A stretch of 34,349 nt of DNA. It comes from Protostelium mycophagum (Eukaryota; Evosea; Variosea; Protosteliida; Protosteliaceae). The translations under genes were made by a program, and so were the position numbers. The DNA is taken from assembly GCA_002081555.1 (NCBI GenBank), contig MZNV01002754.1:1-34349 (forward strand), in the 5' to 3' direction. The notes beneath the pieces were generated by a model. It was not told the origin of the DNA and ran no database searches. It worked only from the letters and a program-made list of their open reading frames with translations. Below, piece after piece: positions 21,648 to 33,362 of this stretch (its first letter is position 1; every line of letters begins with the position of its first letter).

Positions 21648-24600
21648 ATGGTAGAACTCAATTCGTTATCAAATCACAAGATTGTTAAGACGCTTCCAGG
21701 TCAAATATGTCATCAGAGATGTGCCTGTGGATTTCCCCTTCCAAGCTTATGAGAGTCAATTAGTATACATGGATCAAGTGATCCAATCTCTACAAGAAAA
21801 AAAACACGCTCTATTGGAGAGTCCAACAGGAACAGGTGCACTATGATTCGATTGTGCTCTCAATCATTATGTTTAGGAAAGACATTATGTCTTCTATGTG
21901 CTTCACTCGCCTGGCGTGCTAATGAAGAGAAATTGGTGGCCGCGAGACCGAAATCAACCGCATCACAAGCAGAAGAAGAAGACGGAAATCCTTTCAAAGA
22001 AGTACCACGGATTGTGTACGCCTCTCGCACACATTCACAATTGCAACAGGTCTGTATCATTACTTAAAAAATGAAGAGATTTATAGAAGATGATGATCGC
22101 CTCTTTTACTGCGAATACATTCTGCAGCTTGTTATTCGCACGCTGCCGTACTCTCCATATTGACTTATAATTCTAAAATCGAGATAGGTGATCAAAGAAT
22201 TGAAAAGGACTATCTATAGGCCCAGCATGGCCTTACTTGGCGCCAGAACACAGTTATGCATACACCCTGAGGTGAAATCATTTTATTGATTTTCTTTTCA
22301 AAAATAAATCCAAGATGTAAGCATGATGACCCTTCCTCTTCTCAATGAAAAATCCGTAGAATGATTCAAAGAAATAAAACCTACAGGTTTCCAAAGAGAA
22401 AGGAGACAAGCAGAGCCGCAGTTGTAGACAGCTGATAAGCAATGCGGCCTGTGAGTATTACGATCAGGTGGAGTCTGCGAAGGAAGACAGAAGCTTGACC
22501 GAACAGATACACGATATAGAAGATCTAGTGGAGAAGGGAAAGTGAGTCTTCTTTCATCAACTTGATTAATGTTTCTGCACTTTATCACATTTAAAATGTA
22601 TGAGGATTATAAAAATTATAAAAAACAAACCTTATGAATAGATATCACGATGCATGCCCGTACTATCTAGCGCGTGAGCTCTCTGCATCAGCGCAGATTG
22701 TATTTATGCCTTATAATTATTTATTGGACTTCTCAACACGCTCTTCCTTGCATCTACAATTAGAAAATTCCGTCATTCTTTTTGATGAGGTGATATTCGT
22801 ATTTAAAAATATCTTATTAATGATTACACTAAAAAATGATCATAATAATTCTATTTTTATTCTAAATAATATATAAAAAATAAACTCATCTACAACAGGC
22901 TCACAATCTGGAGACGGCCTGCAGTGAAGCATCTTCATTTGAGATGACAACAGTGGATATAAGTAGGGCTATGAGGGAAGTCCGAGGTAGAATTGTAGAC
23001 ATGGAAAAACGAGGCGGTGAGAAATATTTTATGAAATCAAAGATAAATTTATTTTATTCACTTTAAAGAAATTGAAAGAAGTAGGATTACCCGAGGAAGT
23101 TGAAATGTTGTCCAAATTCCAAGAGGTATTGGGGCTGCTGCACGCATCAATCATGAAATTAAATCTCTCAGCGTGAGTATCATCATTACATCCTATCATC
23201 TACTTTGTGACTGTGCCGCATTGTAGATGCCTCACCATAACACTCGAAATCTCCCTGAAATTTCACAGAGAGTCTTCGGAATATGGGAACCAGAAATCCT
23301 ACAATTCAGAAGGCTCTGCCATTTTTTCAATTTTAGAAGAATGCAATATCAACACCTCCACTATATCCATCGTCATGGAAACAGCGGATAAATTCCAGCA
23401 AATGGGAAGTACACTCCGAAACGACGACAATGTGGTACCTGCGAGAGAAGAGAGATCAGCCGTCGGGATTTTTGTCGACTTTTTGAAGATTGTCTTCCCT
23501 CCAAAAGAGGGTGAGTATTCTCCCAACACTTTTGAATATCACACGTTACACCGAAGGATGTTTCCTTGAGTTTTTTGGAAATTATTAAGAGGTTATTAGT
23601 CTCAGAAAATATGAGCGAGAACTCAGAGGATACGGAAGATAAAAAGACAGAGGGATTTAAATCGAGCTACAAATTACACGTCAGCCCACACAAAGACGAC
23701 ATCGCTGAGCGTGGGAAGGTGGGTATACAACTTGCTCAATTAAATCACGAAATAAATGTCGTTGTAGTTGTACAGTAAAACGGTGAAAGAAGAGAGGAAA
23801 TTGAGCTTATGGTGTATGACAGGTGATGACGTCATACTCTCGCATTCACTGACATATTTGACAGGTCACGTGGCCATGAAATCTCTGGTGAAAGGATGTA
23901 ACGTGAGGAATGTGGTATTGACATCTGGTACATTATCCCCATTAGATTCCTGGGGTTACGAATTCCAAATGTGAGGATTTTAATTTTTCTTTTCGAATGT
24001 TTGTTTATGCGAAATTTCAGGGAATTTCCGATTCGGTTAGAGAACAAGCACGTGATTAAGGCGTCACAAGTATGGGTGGGTACATTATCATCAGGTCCGA
24101 CAGGCAGGAGTCTCAATTCCTCCTACAAAACCAGATCTACAACGGAATATAAAAATGAACTTGGTCTTCTGATAGGTATGAATATATATTATAATATGTA
24201 TGATATAATATGGATATATAGCAGAGAATGATACAAATAGTCAACTGCGCGAATATGGTACCCGATGGGCTATTAGTCTTCTTTCCCTCTTATGATATCT
24301 TATCATCATGCATAGATTTCTGGAAAATGCCGGTGAGTTTTCACGATATCTCTTTTTAAACTCAATTCATTCCTCACTATAAACATTATATTCCGTACCT
24401 CATTTTCAAACTAAGAAAATAAAACCTCACAGTCCAATTCAAACTCTACAAGTTTGTGGGAAAAAATTATATCCAAAAAACAGCCAGTCATAGAACCCAG
24501 AAACTCCTATCAATTCAACTCTGCTATGATCGATTTTTACGAGAAGATAAAGGATCCGATTTATCACGGCGCAGTCTTCTTCGCGGTATGCAGGGGAAAA

Positions 24601-26891
24601 GTGAGTGAAATTTCCGGAAATTTCAGTTGAATCTCGCAGGTGAGTGAAGGGTTGGATTTTAGTGATGCAAACGGGAGGGCAGTGGTGATTACGGGGTTAC
24701 CATACCCTTCTCTCGTAGATGCCAAGGTATGACGTCATCTATTGGATAGATTGAATAATACTATCACTATTGATATTAACATCAGAAGATGATGAGACTT
24801 AATCATCTAGGTGCGACTGAAGCGCAAGCACCTCGACGACTTGCGCGCGAGACTTCCAGCTGGAGCACCTGGCCGTCCCAATCTATCTGGCCAAGATTGG
24901 TACTCACAACAGGCGAGTTATAATCTACACATATTCAGAAATTTCCGTGAAAACGTATTTCTTGAGACTTTTCCGAGAATATTCCGAAAAATTTCTGAAT
25001 ACATTCAGGCATCTAGAGCTGTGAACCAGTCATGTGGAAGGATTATAAGACATGTCGGTGATTACGGAGCTGTCATCCTCGCAGATGAGAGGTGAAATTT
25101 CCACGAAGGATTTTATGATGACGTCATCAGATTCGGCCAGAATAATTGGTCCGGGCAGATTTCGGCTTGGATGAGGCCGTACATGAAGAGATACGGAAAA
25201 TTCGGTGAATTTGTTGGCTCGATTTCCAAGTTCTTCAAGACGGCCAATCCGAAAAATCTCGACACAAAAGAAATGACACCCGCATCTACAACGAGACCTA
25301 TCTTGGGTGCCTCAGTGGCCAAACCCTTCCAGAGAAAACAGGAAGATTCTGTGAAGATTCGGCCACCCATCTCAACAAAAAATGAGAATGTACAGGATGA
25401 AGATTTATCTAACATTGTGATTACGCCCACAAAAGAAGTGAGTCAATCGTTGTAGATGGTCGACTTGGAAATTCAATGAAAAGTGAATGAAATCTCAGGC
25501 CGCAAAACAATACATGAAAACGCTACGCAGCCTTTTGTCCCCCGAAGACAACAAGAAGTTTCAACTATGCACCATAAAATTCAAAAACTCGATCCAAAAT
25601 CACACGAACGACGGACAACAGGCCGCCCAAGAGGTCATCACCCATTCTTCAATTTCCATTAAACTCTTTCATTCAAACAAGAAGAGATTGAACCGCCGGA
25701 TTCAAAATTCAAATTTTGAAATGAGCGCAGATCAAAGAATTACTGCACGGACTTCCTGGTTCGAAAGAACTTCTGAACGAGTACATACAATTTGTTCCCG
25801 CCAGATTCAGGGACATATGCAGGCAGATCTTTTTCCACCCACAAGTGCCACAAACCGAGGAACATGAAATTCCCGGAAAAGTGGATGAAAATTCGGTGAA
25901 ATTTACCGGGAGAGGGGAGGACAAGGCGGTAATTGTAGAAGATGAAAAGCTGGAAAATCCGGAAATTTCGTGGAAAAAAGAAAGGGAATCGGAATTGGAA
26001 AACATGATCGCAGAAGTCTCACAAGATGTTTCCACGAAATCTCCAGGAAAATCCGAGGAAATTTCGGATCTAAAGCGGAGTAAAGAGGATTCTGAGATGA
26101 AAGCCTTCGAGATCAACTTGGTGAGTCCATCTTTACAAAGTTGAATATATTGAGACTTTGCATTGTTTCTTGTGCATGTTGAGGTTGACCAATCATATTT
26201 TCAATAATCCTGGTAAGCGACGTGACCATCACGGTAGGAGTGCGACATTCACGTTCCATACGGATTAATCACTATAATATTCACAATTGTTATTAGAAAA
26301 TATATTGTATGATATTAAATATAAATATTGTGTATGAAAAAGTATAAAAATGAATATGAATAGGCATCGTTGAAATCAAAAGGACCCCCCAAGCCTTTCA
26401 AGCCCCCAAAACCCCTCACCTCTTCCGGAAATCTACACGAAAACTCGCCGAAAAAGGAGAAGCACAGTGTTATAGACGTGGACAGTCCGATTGGTACAAA
26501 GAGGATGGAGTATGACCTCATCACCGGAAAACCAATGAAAGTCTCCAAAAAACCCAAGCTGAAATCCTCCCTGGGATCATCTACAGAGGTATGACATCTC
26601 GATGAGATTTCATGACAATTTCTAATGTTGTACAAGATTTCACCAACGAAAGAGTCCCAAAATATTGAGACGATCGTTACACCACCCAAAGATATGACCT
26701 CTACAACTGCATCTACAACGCGGGAGGCGCTGTGTGCTGTCTGCCGGGAGAATGAACCGAACATGTTATCAGCCAGATGCGGGCACATTGCTTGTCAGAA
26801 CTGTTGGGACACACTTCTTGCCTCTAAATTGGAGTGTCCTGTGTGCAGACAGATGGTCAGGAGGAAACAGCTTAGAACCGTATTTCTATAA
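21648..26891 (+). CDS. RTEL1: RTEL1-type iron-sulfur DNA helicase with C-terminal RING finger
   Basis: About 20 exons, roughly 1,200 residues. The start is inferred: an ATG at 21648-21650 directly precedes a GT donor, and a 49-base intron leads in frame to [20 protein letters not shown]. Helicase signatures: Walker [30 protein letters not shown]; the four-cysteine FeS region ([33 protein letters not shown]); VILFDEAHNLE (DEAH split by an intron); [34 protein letters not shown]; and [16 protein letters not shown]. After the helicase come a harmonin-N-like helical region ([16 protein letters not shown]), a long acidic and basic linker, and a RING finger ([18 protein letters not shown] to CPVCRQMV). 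RTEL1 unwinds D-loops and G-quadruplexes and protects telomeres. An intron of about 245 bases near 26119-26363 is unusually long for this locus. Confidence 0.92.
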
Positions 26892-27001
26892 AATTGTGTA
26901 CCTGCTGATAAAATGAGGATAAATAATTGCAGCATTTACAGAGTTTGTATTCATATTTCGAGTTGGACCGTATGTACATGTGCTGATGTTACTTCGAGAG
27001 C

Positions 27002-27745
27002 TTATCCTATTGTTGATTTCCTTGAGAAGAGGGTGCCCTTTTTAAACTTCTTCATTATGTACTGGAATGGACTTGTGCTGTAAAGCTTTAGTCCATTGCC
27101 TTCAACTTGAGATTTTAACTCACTTTCTTCTGGGCCTGCCTTCCTTTTCTTTATGTATCGAGGCGGCTGGAGGGGAGAAAGACATGGAAGACGAGCGTGA
27201 GCTCGCAATGGATTTCTTTGACTGTGCGGCACCCGCGGATGATTCGTACGATAGGTATCTTGGGAATAGATCACAATGCATTGTCTCCAAGATGTCCTCT
27301 TGTAATTGGTCGAAGACATTCGGCCCAGGTTGTCTGGCCATTCTTTGTCTCATGTTGGTAACGGATCTACCTCCGACATTGAGTTTTGTATCTTCTTTAG
27401 AGAAGAAGGTCTTCTCTATGCGCTTCGCTTCTTCAACCGAAAAAGCTTTTCGGAGCCTCTCGACATCCATATAGAAGTCTATTGTCTCTTCGGCATGTAT
27501 TGTCTCAAGATAATATCTGAAAGCTGCCCGTAAGCCCTGTTGGAAGATGAGCACAACACTTCACTATTGTTAAGTCTTTAACAAACCTCGCTCTTGAGTA
27601 CCTCTGGGAGAGTTAGAGAACATCTGTGTACCACCACTGGTGATTTATAGACGAGTGACTGAGAAGATTTCATTTTTTGAGGAGTTGGTGGTACAGTTGC
27701 ACGATGTGCGGTCTTGGAAGAATGAGAGTCATTCGATCCTCGCAT
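27002..27745 (-). CDS. RGS-domain protein (regulator of G-protein signalling)
   Basis: Three exons, about 215 residues. A 60-residue basic, serine-rich leader starts MRGSNDSHSSKTAHRATVPP. One RGS domain follows: LPEVLKSEGLRAAFRYYLE, AEETIDFYMDVERLRKAF, FDQLQEDILETMHCDLFPRY. The tail is serine-rich, then basic (FQYIMKKFKKGTLFSRKS) and could touch membrane. RGS domains speed GTP hydrolysis by G-alpha subunits; the AEE/N-type contact residues are present. The frame as read continuously stops at 27120. A GTGAGT donor just before that stop, with a 3' site at TTTACAG, gives a longer C-terminus that I prefer. It is divergent with the RhoGEF gene, with only about 115 bases between the starts. Confidence 0.85.
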
Positions 27746-27860
27746 TTTGGAGTGAGGTGGTGTCTCTGTCCTTGGGTGACAACCTTACGGTTTAAACATA
27801 CGAAATTTAACAGTTATTGTCACGGTAAGAACACGTCAACTCAGGTCAAATGTCATCACA

Positions 27861-30800
27861 ATGCATGACGTGAACGTTGCTCTTTTGTCCGCCGAATAAA
27901 CTCCTCAGAACCCCGAAGAAGAGCTCAGCCTCAAGTTGCTCACCATGCTCTGAATTCAGCCATAAATTAGATATAGAAGTCAACAGCCTGATCTGGGGAT
28001 GCTTGATGATGGGAATGCCAGAGCATACTTTGAACAAACTCGGAACTTTGATAAATTGTCACAACCGTGCACTCTGAAGTGTTGTCTGAGGGTTTTGGAT
28101 AAACTGGAGCTGGCGCAACCAGGAAGACGTTCTGCATCCAAATTCTATTTATAAGTATACGAGTACTGTAGGTTCACACCGCTCTATTCGTGTTACAGCA
28201 CGGTGATCATCCTAAGCAATAATTTCGAGCTATTTTGGAAGTGGTGCACAGGGGCTTCCACGGCTTGGTCAAACTGCTCCCGTCACCTTTTTACGCAAAT
28301 TGCCGTCTACAACGCCAGAAATATCTTGTCAGAAAATCAACCGTCATCATCGAAGCGAGAGAGGTACAGAGGCGCTTAAGACAAGATCTGAAGGGATATC
28401 AGATGAATCGTGCAAATCGTGTCTCTCAGAATTTCGGCGCGCTAGCGAAAGCAGATTCTGGCTCCCCGAAATATGCAAGGAGATTCCATACCATGGCAAT
28501 AGATGCTGCAAAGAAGATGCCTGACTCTCGATTTTGCGACTTCATCAGAACATTGAGATCTGTCAGGGCTTGGGTTGAGGAGGTAGGACTGACAGAATTA
28601 CATTTTTATCCTTCTCTACTTTTGTAACTTTTGGCACCATCTTGTCAACAACAGATACGAGATGCTCATATAGTGCGTAGACATTAGACATCACCTTAAA
28701 CGATGATCTTTTCATTTCGTTAAAGAGCGGAGTCATTTTATGTTACTTGATGATGCAGATCGAGCCGAAATCCATTCCAAGGTTTGTCCCTCTCATCTCA
28801 GCCGGCAAAATATAGATTAGACGTTTTTCTTACTCGCCCAGAATTCAAGAAGACACAGACCAAAATTTCAAACAGAGAGAAAATATCGAGTTTTTTATAT
28901 CAGCAGCGTCAGACTATGGTGTACCACGTCATCGGCTTTTTCACCCCGCTGATTTGTACGATAATGAGTGGTGAGCGTCTACAACTCTTTTTCTTTCTGT
29001 TTTGAAGTGAATCAATTTTAAAAAATCTTGTTGATAGTTTTGCAGTATGGTCACCGTTGTAGAATGTCTTGCGGAGCTGGCAAGAGTTTCCAACAGGAAA
29101 GGTCAGCCTCGTTGTAGATGGAGGATTATTATGATTATTTCTGAGAGATTTTAGGATTTCCAGTAGCACTACCCGAAGTAAAGAAAGAAGAGTATAATTC
29201 AGATGAAGCTATCATGAAGAAATATAGTGTTGAAGAGGTATCTTTCCTGGAAAAATAATATCAAAAACCCATAATTTCATTTGATTTTTGAAATATATAA
29301 GAATATATAGAGAATAAGATATTGAAGAAATTAGGTTAAGAAATTGAAGACACAATTGACACGTGTCAAAGAGCCATCGAATGGAAAAGTGAAGAATATA
29401 TCCGAGGGAATTCTCCGAAGAACGTTGGGGCTTCTCGCTGTGGCTGGTGGCAGAGACAGTCAGTTTATTTTGACGTGACGATTCATGACACATGTCAGGT
29501 TCAAAAGTGGAAAAAGGTTTCAGCAGGTTCCAAGCTATTTTTAGAGGATATAAAGCCAGAAAGTTGTACAAAAAGAAAAGTGAGTGTTGGAAATTTCGCG
29601 GAAAATTGACCGATTGTAGTCCGTGAACAAGCTTTCAGAGAGAGCGTCGCAAAAGAGATATTGTCGACAGAAGAGGTCTACGTTAATTACGTGGGTCTGA
29701 CCATCGAGGTCAGTGCGACATTTCATCGAGATGTCATATTTTCGCCATCTACAACGTCTCAAATATTCTAGACGTTCATAAAGCCACTAAGAGAAGCCAC
29801 CAAAAAGAAATCTACAACGATCATCACACCAGAACAAATTCAGGCCATATTCTCAGACATGGAAATGATTTATTCTTTCAACAAACAATTATTGTCAGAG
29901 ATCAAGCCGCGTCTACAAAACTGGGGCCCCCAACAGAGGCTCGGTGACGTGTTCATGAAGATGGTGAGTCTACAACGGCACGAATATTTGGGCTGACTGG
30001 TTGTAGACGGAATACTTGAAGATTTACTCGGGATATGTGGAGAATTTTAATCACTCTTTGGAAGTTATAAATGGTCTTCACAAGAAAAAAGAATGGGAGA
30101 AATTTGTTCTGGTGAATTTCATAAATATTTATCTTGATTAAAAACTGTTAGGAAGCAAAGGAGGTCCCTGGGCTCAATAGATTGGACCTACCTTCATTAT
30201 TGATCATGCCAGGTGAATTTCTCGTTGTAGAAGTGTTTGTAGATTGACGAAATATTCAGTACAAAGAGTGCCTAGGTACAGCATGCTGTTGTCGACATTA
30301 TTGAAACACACCGAAGAACAGCACCTTGATTTCAAAGTACTCACAGAAGTCACCCAGAAAGTTCAGAAGGTGATGACGTCATCGTTGTAGATCGAAGAAT
30401 ATTAAATGTTCAGGTGGCTGAATTTTTGAATGAGAGAAAGAGACAGGCAGAAAATAGGACATCACTCATGTCCATAGGTAATAATAACATATATTTATAC
30501 CATATATATATACCATATATATATACCATACATATATACCATATATATACCATACATATATACATCAATAATACCACTATCTACATAGAGAGATATATAA
30601 ACATAATAAATATTTACACACCAACTGCGCTAAAGTCACTAAAAGTTACAATTTCTGAGGCTAAATGTCAAGATTGATCTTCATATGTCAGACGATATTT
30701 CATTGAAATTGAACAGAATCATCTACAGAGGGTAAGAATGCACCAAAATTAGCAGCAGAGGATAGAAGATACGTATTACATACCTATTTTCATGATGCGA

Positions 30801-32655
30801 AGAATATTCCTGTCACTCTCTACTTGTTCAACGATATGGTACTCGTCGGTAAGTTACGATTATCGATTAATATTTTATTATAATATAATGAATATTTTAT
30901 TATTGCGGAGTCACTGAATCTTCAAGGTGAAACTGTAAACAAACCAAAAAATCTTAATGCATATGATAACACTGCCTTTCCACAGGTAAATAAATATATA
31001 AAAGGATATTTTGAGACGAATATATGAAAATATACAGATCAAATATAGAGAACACGCACCACTGTCAACATGTCAAATAACCGGTACATCGGGAACAACC
31101 ATAGATCTCTCTCTTGGCGGGAAAAAGGTGAACCATCTACAACTTCATTTACAACAGTGACGCCATACTGAATATCGCCAGCAATTGTACTCTAACAAAA
31201 CACCATCAGAAATACAAAAATTTGTGAAAGAGTTCAACAAACAAAAAGGCGAGACTCTGCCAGGAAAAATGACAGCCGTCGTAATCACAGAAGCGAATGA
31301 CAAAGTACGACCCATTTGAAATTCAAAATACATTTTCCCGCCAAAATAAATTTCAAATCACCATCTAAAATACTGAAATATACAGGCTTTACCAGACTTG
31401 AAGAGTGACGAAGATGAGATCAAAGACATGGAAAAAAAATTGAAAGAAAGAAGAGCAAAACAAAACCTCTCTTCCAACTCAGCTCCGAGTTCGGCATTGA
31501 CGTCACCGATCCCAGACAAAAGACCATCGAGTGGGTTTAATTTTCATCGAAATTTCGTGACATGTGATGACGTCATGACAGATCATCTCTCTGTGAACGA
31601 TATACACACTGTGAAAACATCTACCCCCGAGCCTGAAATGGAGATTTCAGGTAAATTTCCCATTTGTTTTAGACGATGAGCAACTCTGAACGTTTGACAG
31701 CCGATAGACAAGCAATGATAGCCCAATTTGCACCTCAAGCAAGATCAAAGCGAAGCAGCTTTTCCATCTCTATGCTTCAAAGAAAATCCTCCAAAGTGAT
31801 TTCAAAGGTGAGTTGTAGATGTGGTTGTAAACGATTAATCTTTACGCAGACATACGATGAACACCAAGGATTGTCGAAAGAACAACTACTTCAGCGGAGA
31901 CAGGTTTAGATTTCGGCGAGATTTCCATGAAAACTGAGGGAGATTTCAGGTCATTTTGAAGCAACAAGATGAGATGTTGAAGATCATAGAAGAGGAAGAA
32001 GCGAAGGTACGTCTTTGTATCCTGAACTCAGTTGTGAATCGGTGTATCATTTGCGGCAAAAACCATTTGTACCAAATTCTTTTATCGCAAAACCGGATCT
32101 TTCAAAGTTTTATTGGCGTGCAGTTTTCCAAAAGTGCATTCTCATCTCTCGTATATTGTGATTATGCAGCTATACAAAGTGATGTCGTCTACAATCTGTA
32201 TAAGGAGAGTGAATGTGTTCAGGCAGCTGATCGAAAGAAAAAGAAGGAAAAGAAGGATGGGAATAACAAAGACGACGCAAAGCGGGAGAAGAAGGAAGGA
32301 AAACAAAAACTCGAATTTGCAACCAAAATGATCAAAGAACTCGGTGCAGAAATTGCAGAGGTGAGAAGTATTCGAGATGGTTATCGTTTTGATCTGCATG
32401 TTTGCGGTAATGACATGGAGCAGATTGACGCAGTGCATCCTCCAGTAGAGCAGACCTCACGTGGAGAGAAATAAAATCTCAACTGTATGTGTAAGATGAT
32501 TTTATTTTTTGAAGATAACCAAAGCATACACCGCTTTGTATTGTCCAACTAATGCCGGTCGATTTGGCTTTCAAATGTTGGAATCGGCAGCAATCGCTGT
32601 ACAGAGTGTTGGAAAACCTCAGCAGATGTCTTCAGAAACCTTGGTAACAATATGA
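27861..32655 (+). CDS. Rho-family guanine exchange factor with IQ motif, DH and PH domains
   Basis: About 20 exons, near 1,000 residues. The first exons (to about 28250) are modelled with low certainty. The next 450 residues are basic and unrecognised (RRLRQDLKGYQMNRANRV, LDVFLTRPEFKK, then PVALPEVKKEEYNSDEA). An IQ motif follows near 29530 (FQAIFRGYKARKLYKKK), directly before the DH domain. The DH domain runs VAKEILSTEEVYVNYVGLTI, FIKPLREATKK, GDVFMKM, LKIYSGYVENF and LIMPVQRVPRYSMLL, the signature of Dbl exchange factors. The PH domain is around 30730-31310 (RRYVLHTYFHD, VTLYLFNDMVLVG). A charged coiled tail ends QQMSSETLVTI. The protein should load GTP on Rac/Rho, possibly under calmodulin control through the IQ motif (inference). 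The first part could be a separate gene; I saw no promoter or polyadenylation break that demands it. Confidence 0.82.
30484..30572. repeat. CCATATATATA-type microsatellite in a RhoGEF intron
   Basis: Imperfect repeats of ACCATATATAT and ACCATACATAT run through the intron that follows the DH domain exon ending in TSLMSI. The array is AT-rich and purely simple-sequence. Part of it reads as a Tyr/Ile/His-rich open frame, which is meaningless. Confidence 0.85.
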
Positions 32656-33362
32656 AATAAAAGGTCATGTCGGCCATAAATTGAGAAAAATATTGGTACC
32701 TGTGTAGTAGTCTCTGAAGCAAGATCTAGAAAGTTATGTTGGTGCGATTTATCACGTGATGAGATGTTTCTGAATAATTTCAAAATTGATGATTTATTTT
32801 TCCTCAGTTCCCTGAAGTCTAATTTTATTTTCATCAGGAGCCACAAAATGCAAAAAAGTGGAGTTTACAAATGTTTGTTTTATTTATTTGGATATTATTT
32901 AAAGGCCATGTGTGTCCGAAAGATGTTCTCATGAGTGAATAGGATGATCTCTACAAACTCACTTCTGACAGAAAGCGCTCATGATTGAGATTTCGGGCCG
33001 GTCTGGAGATGGGGACTTTTGGCTCGAATGATGGGCCATTTCAACTCGCATCGTTACCTCATGTCCCATCGGTGGGCTTGATGTCTATGATTTTGTTTTG
33101 TTTGAGGCCACAGGGAATCTGGGTTTGGATGTTTTTTAGGGTTTTCTGGGAAGTCACAAAACGTAAGGATGTCAAAATCCCATCAAATATGTCAAACTGC
33201 AGTCTGACACTAACGTAGATTTGGTAACAGGAGTTCACGTGCGTGTGCGGTTCTAAACGGTGGGAAAGATATTCTACACTGTCACAATTGTCGACGTCGA
33301 CGTCGCAATTTTTGAGGGTTGTTCACTCAGCAGACAACCAGATCTTGCATAGCAGAGCCAAA
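32656..33362. other. Intergenic region and promoter of the small secreted protein
   Basis: No convincing gene in about 700 bases. The first part is AT-rich and will hold the RhoGEF polyadenylation site (AAATAAAAG directly after the stop). The middle has short frames of odd composition (32985-33218) that I reject. About 60-75 bases before the ATG at 33363 lies GTCGACGTCGACGTCG (33289-33304), two overlapping GTCGAC palindromes inside a longer symmetric stretch flanked by CAATT and CAATT. This is the best candidate cis element. Confidence 0.45.

Noticed and set aside
22298-22588. 96-codon minus-strand frame
   Set aside because: It is antisense to the iron-sulfur exons of RTEL1, where the conserved cysteines lie on the plus strand.
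27846-28037. Minus-strand frame upstream of the RGS gene as an extra 5' exon
   Set aside because: Open on both strands, but the plus strand shows two well-placed introns and joins toward the RhoGEF; the RGS gene already has a good start at 27745.
30414-30677. Tyr/Ile/His-rich extension of the DH exon
   Set aside because: It is a read-through into a CCATATATATA microsatellite in the intron.
32985-33218. 77-codon plus-strand frame in the last spacer
   Set aside because: Odd composition, no signal or domain, and no supporting splice context.
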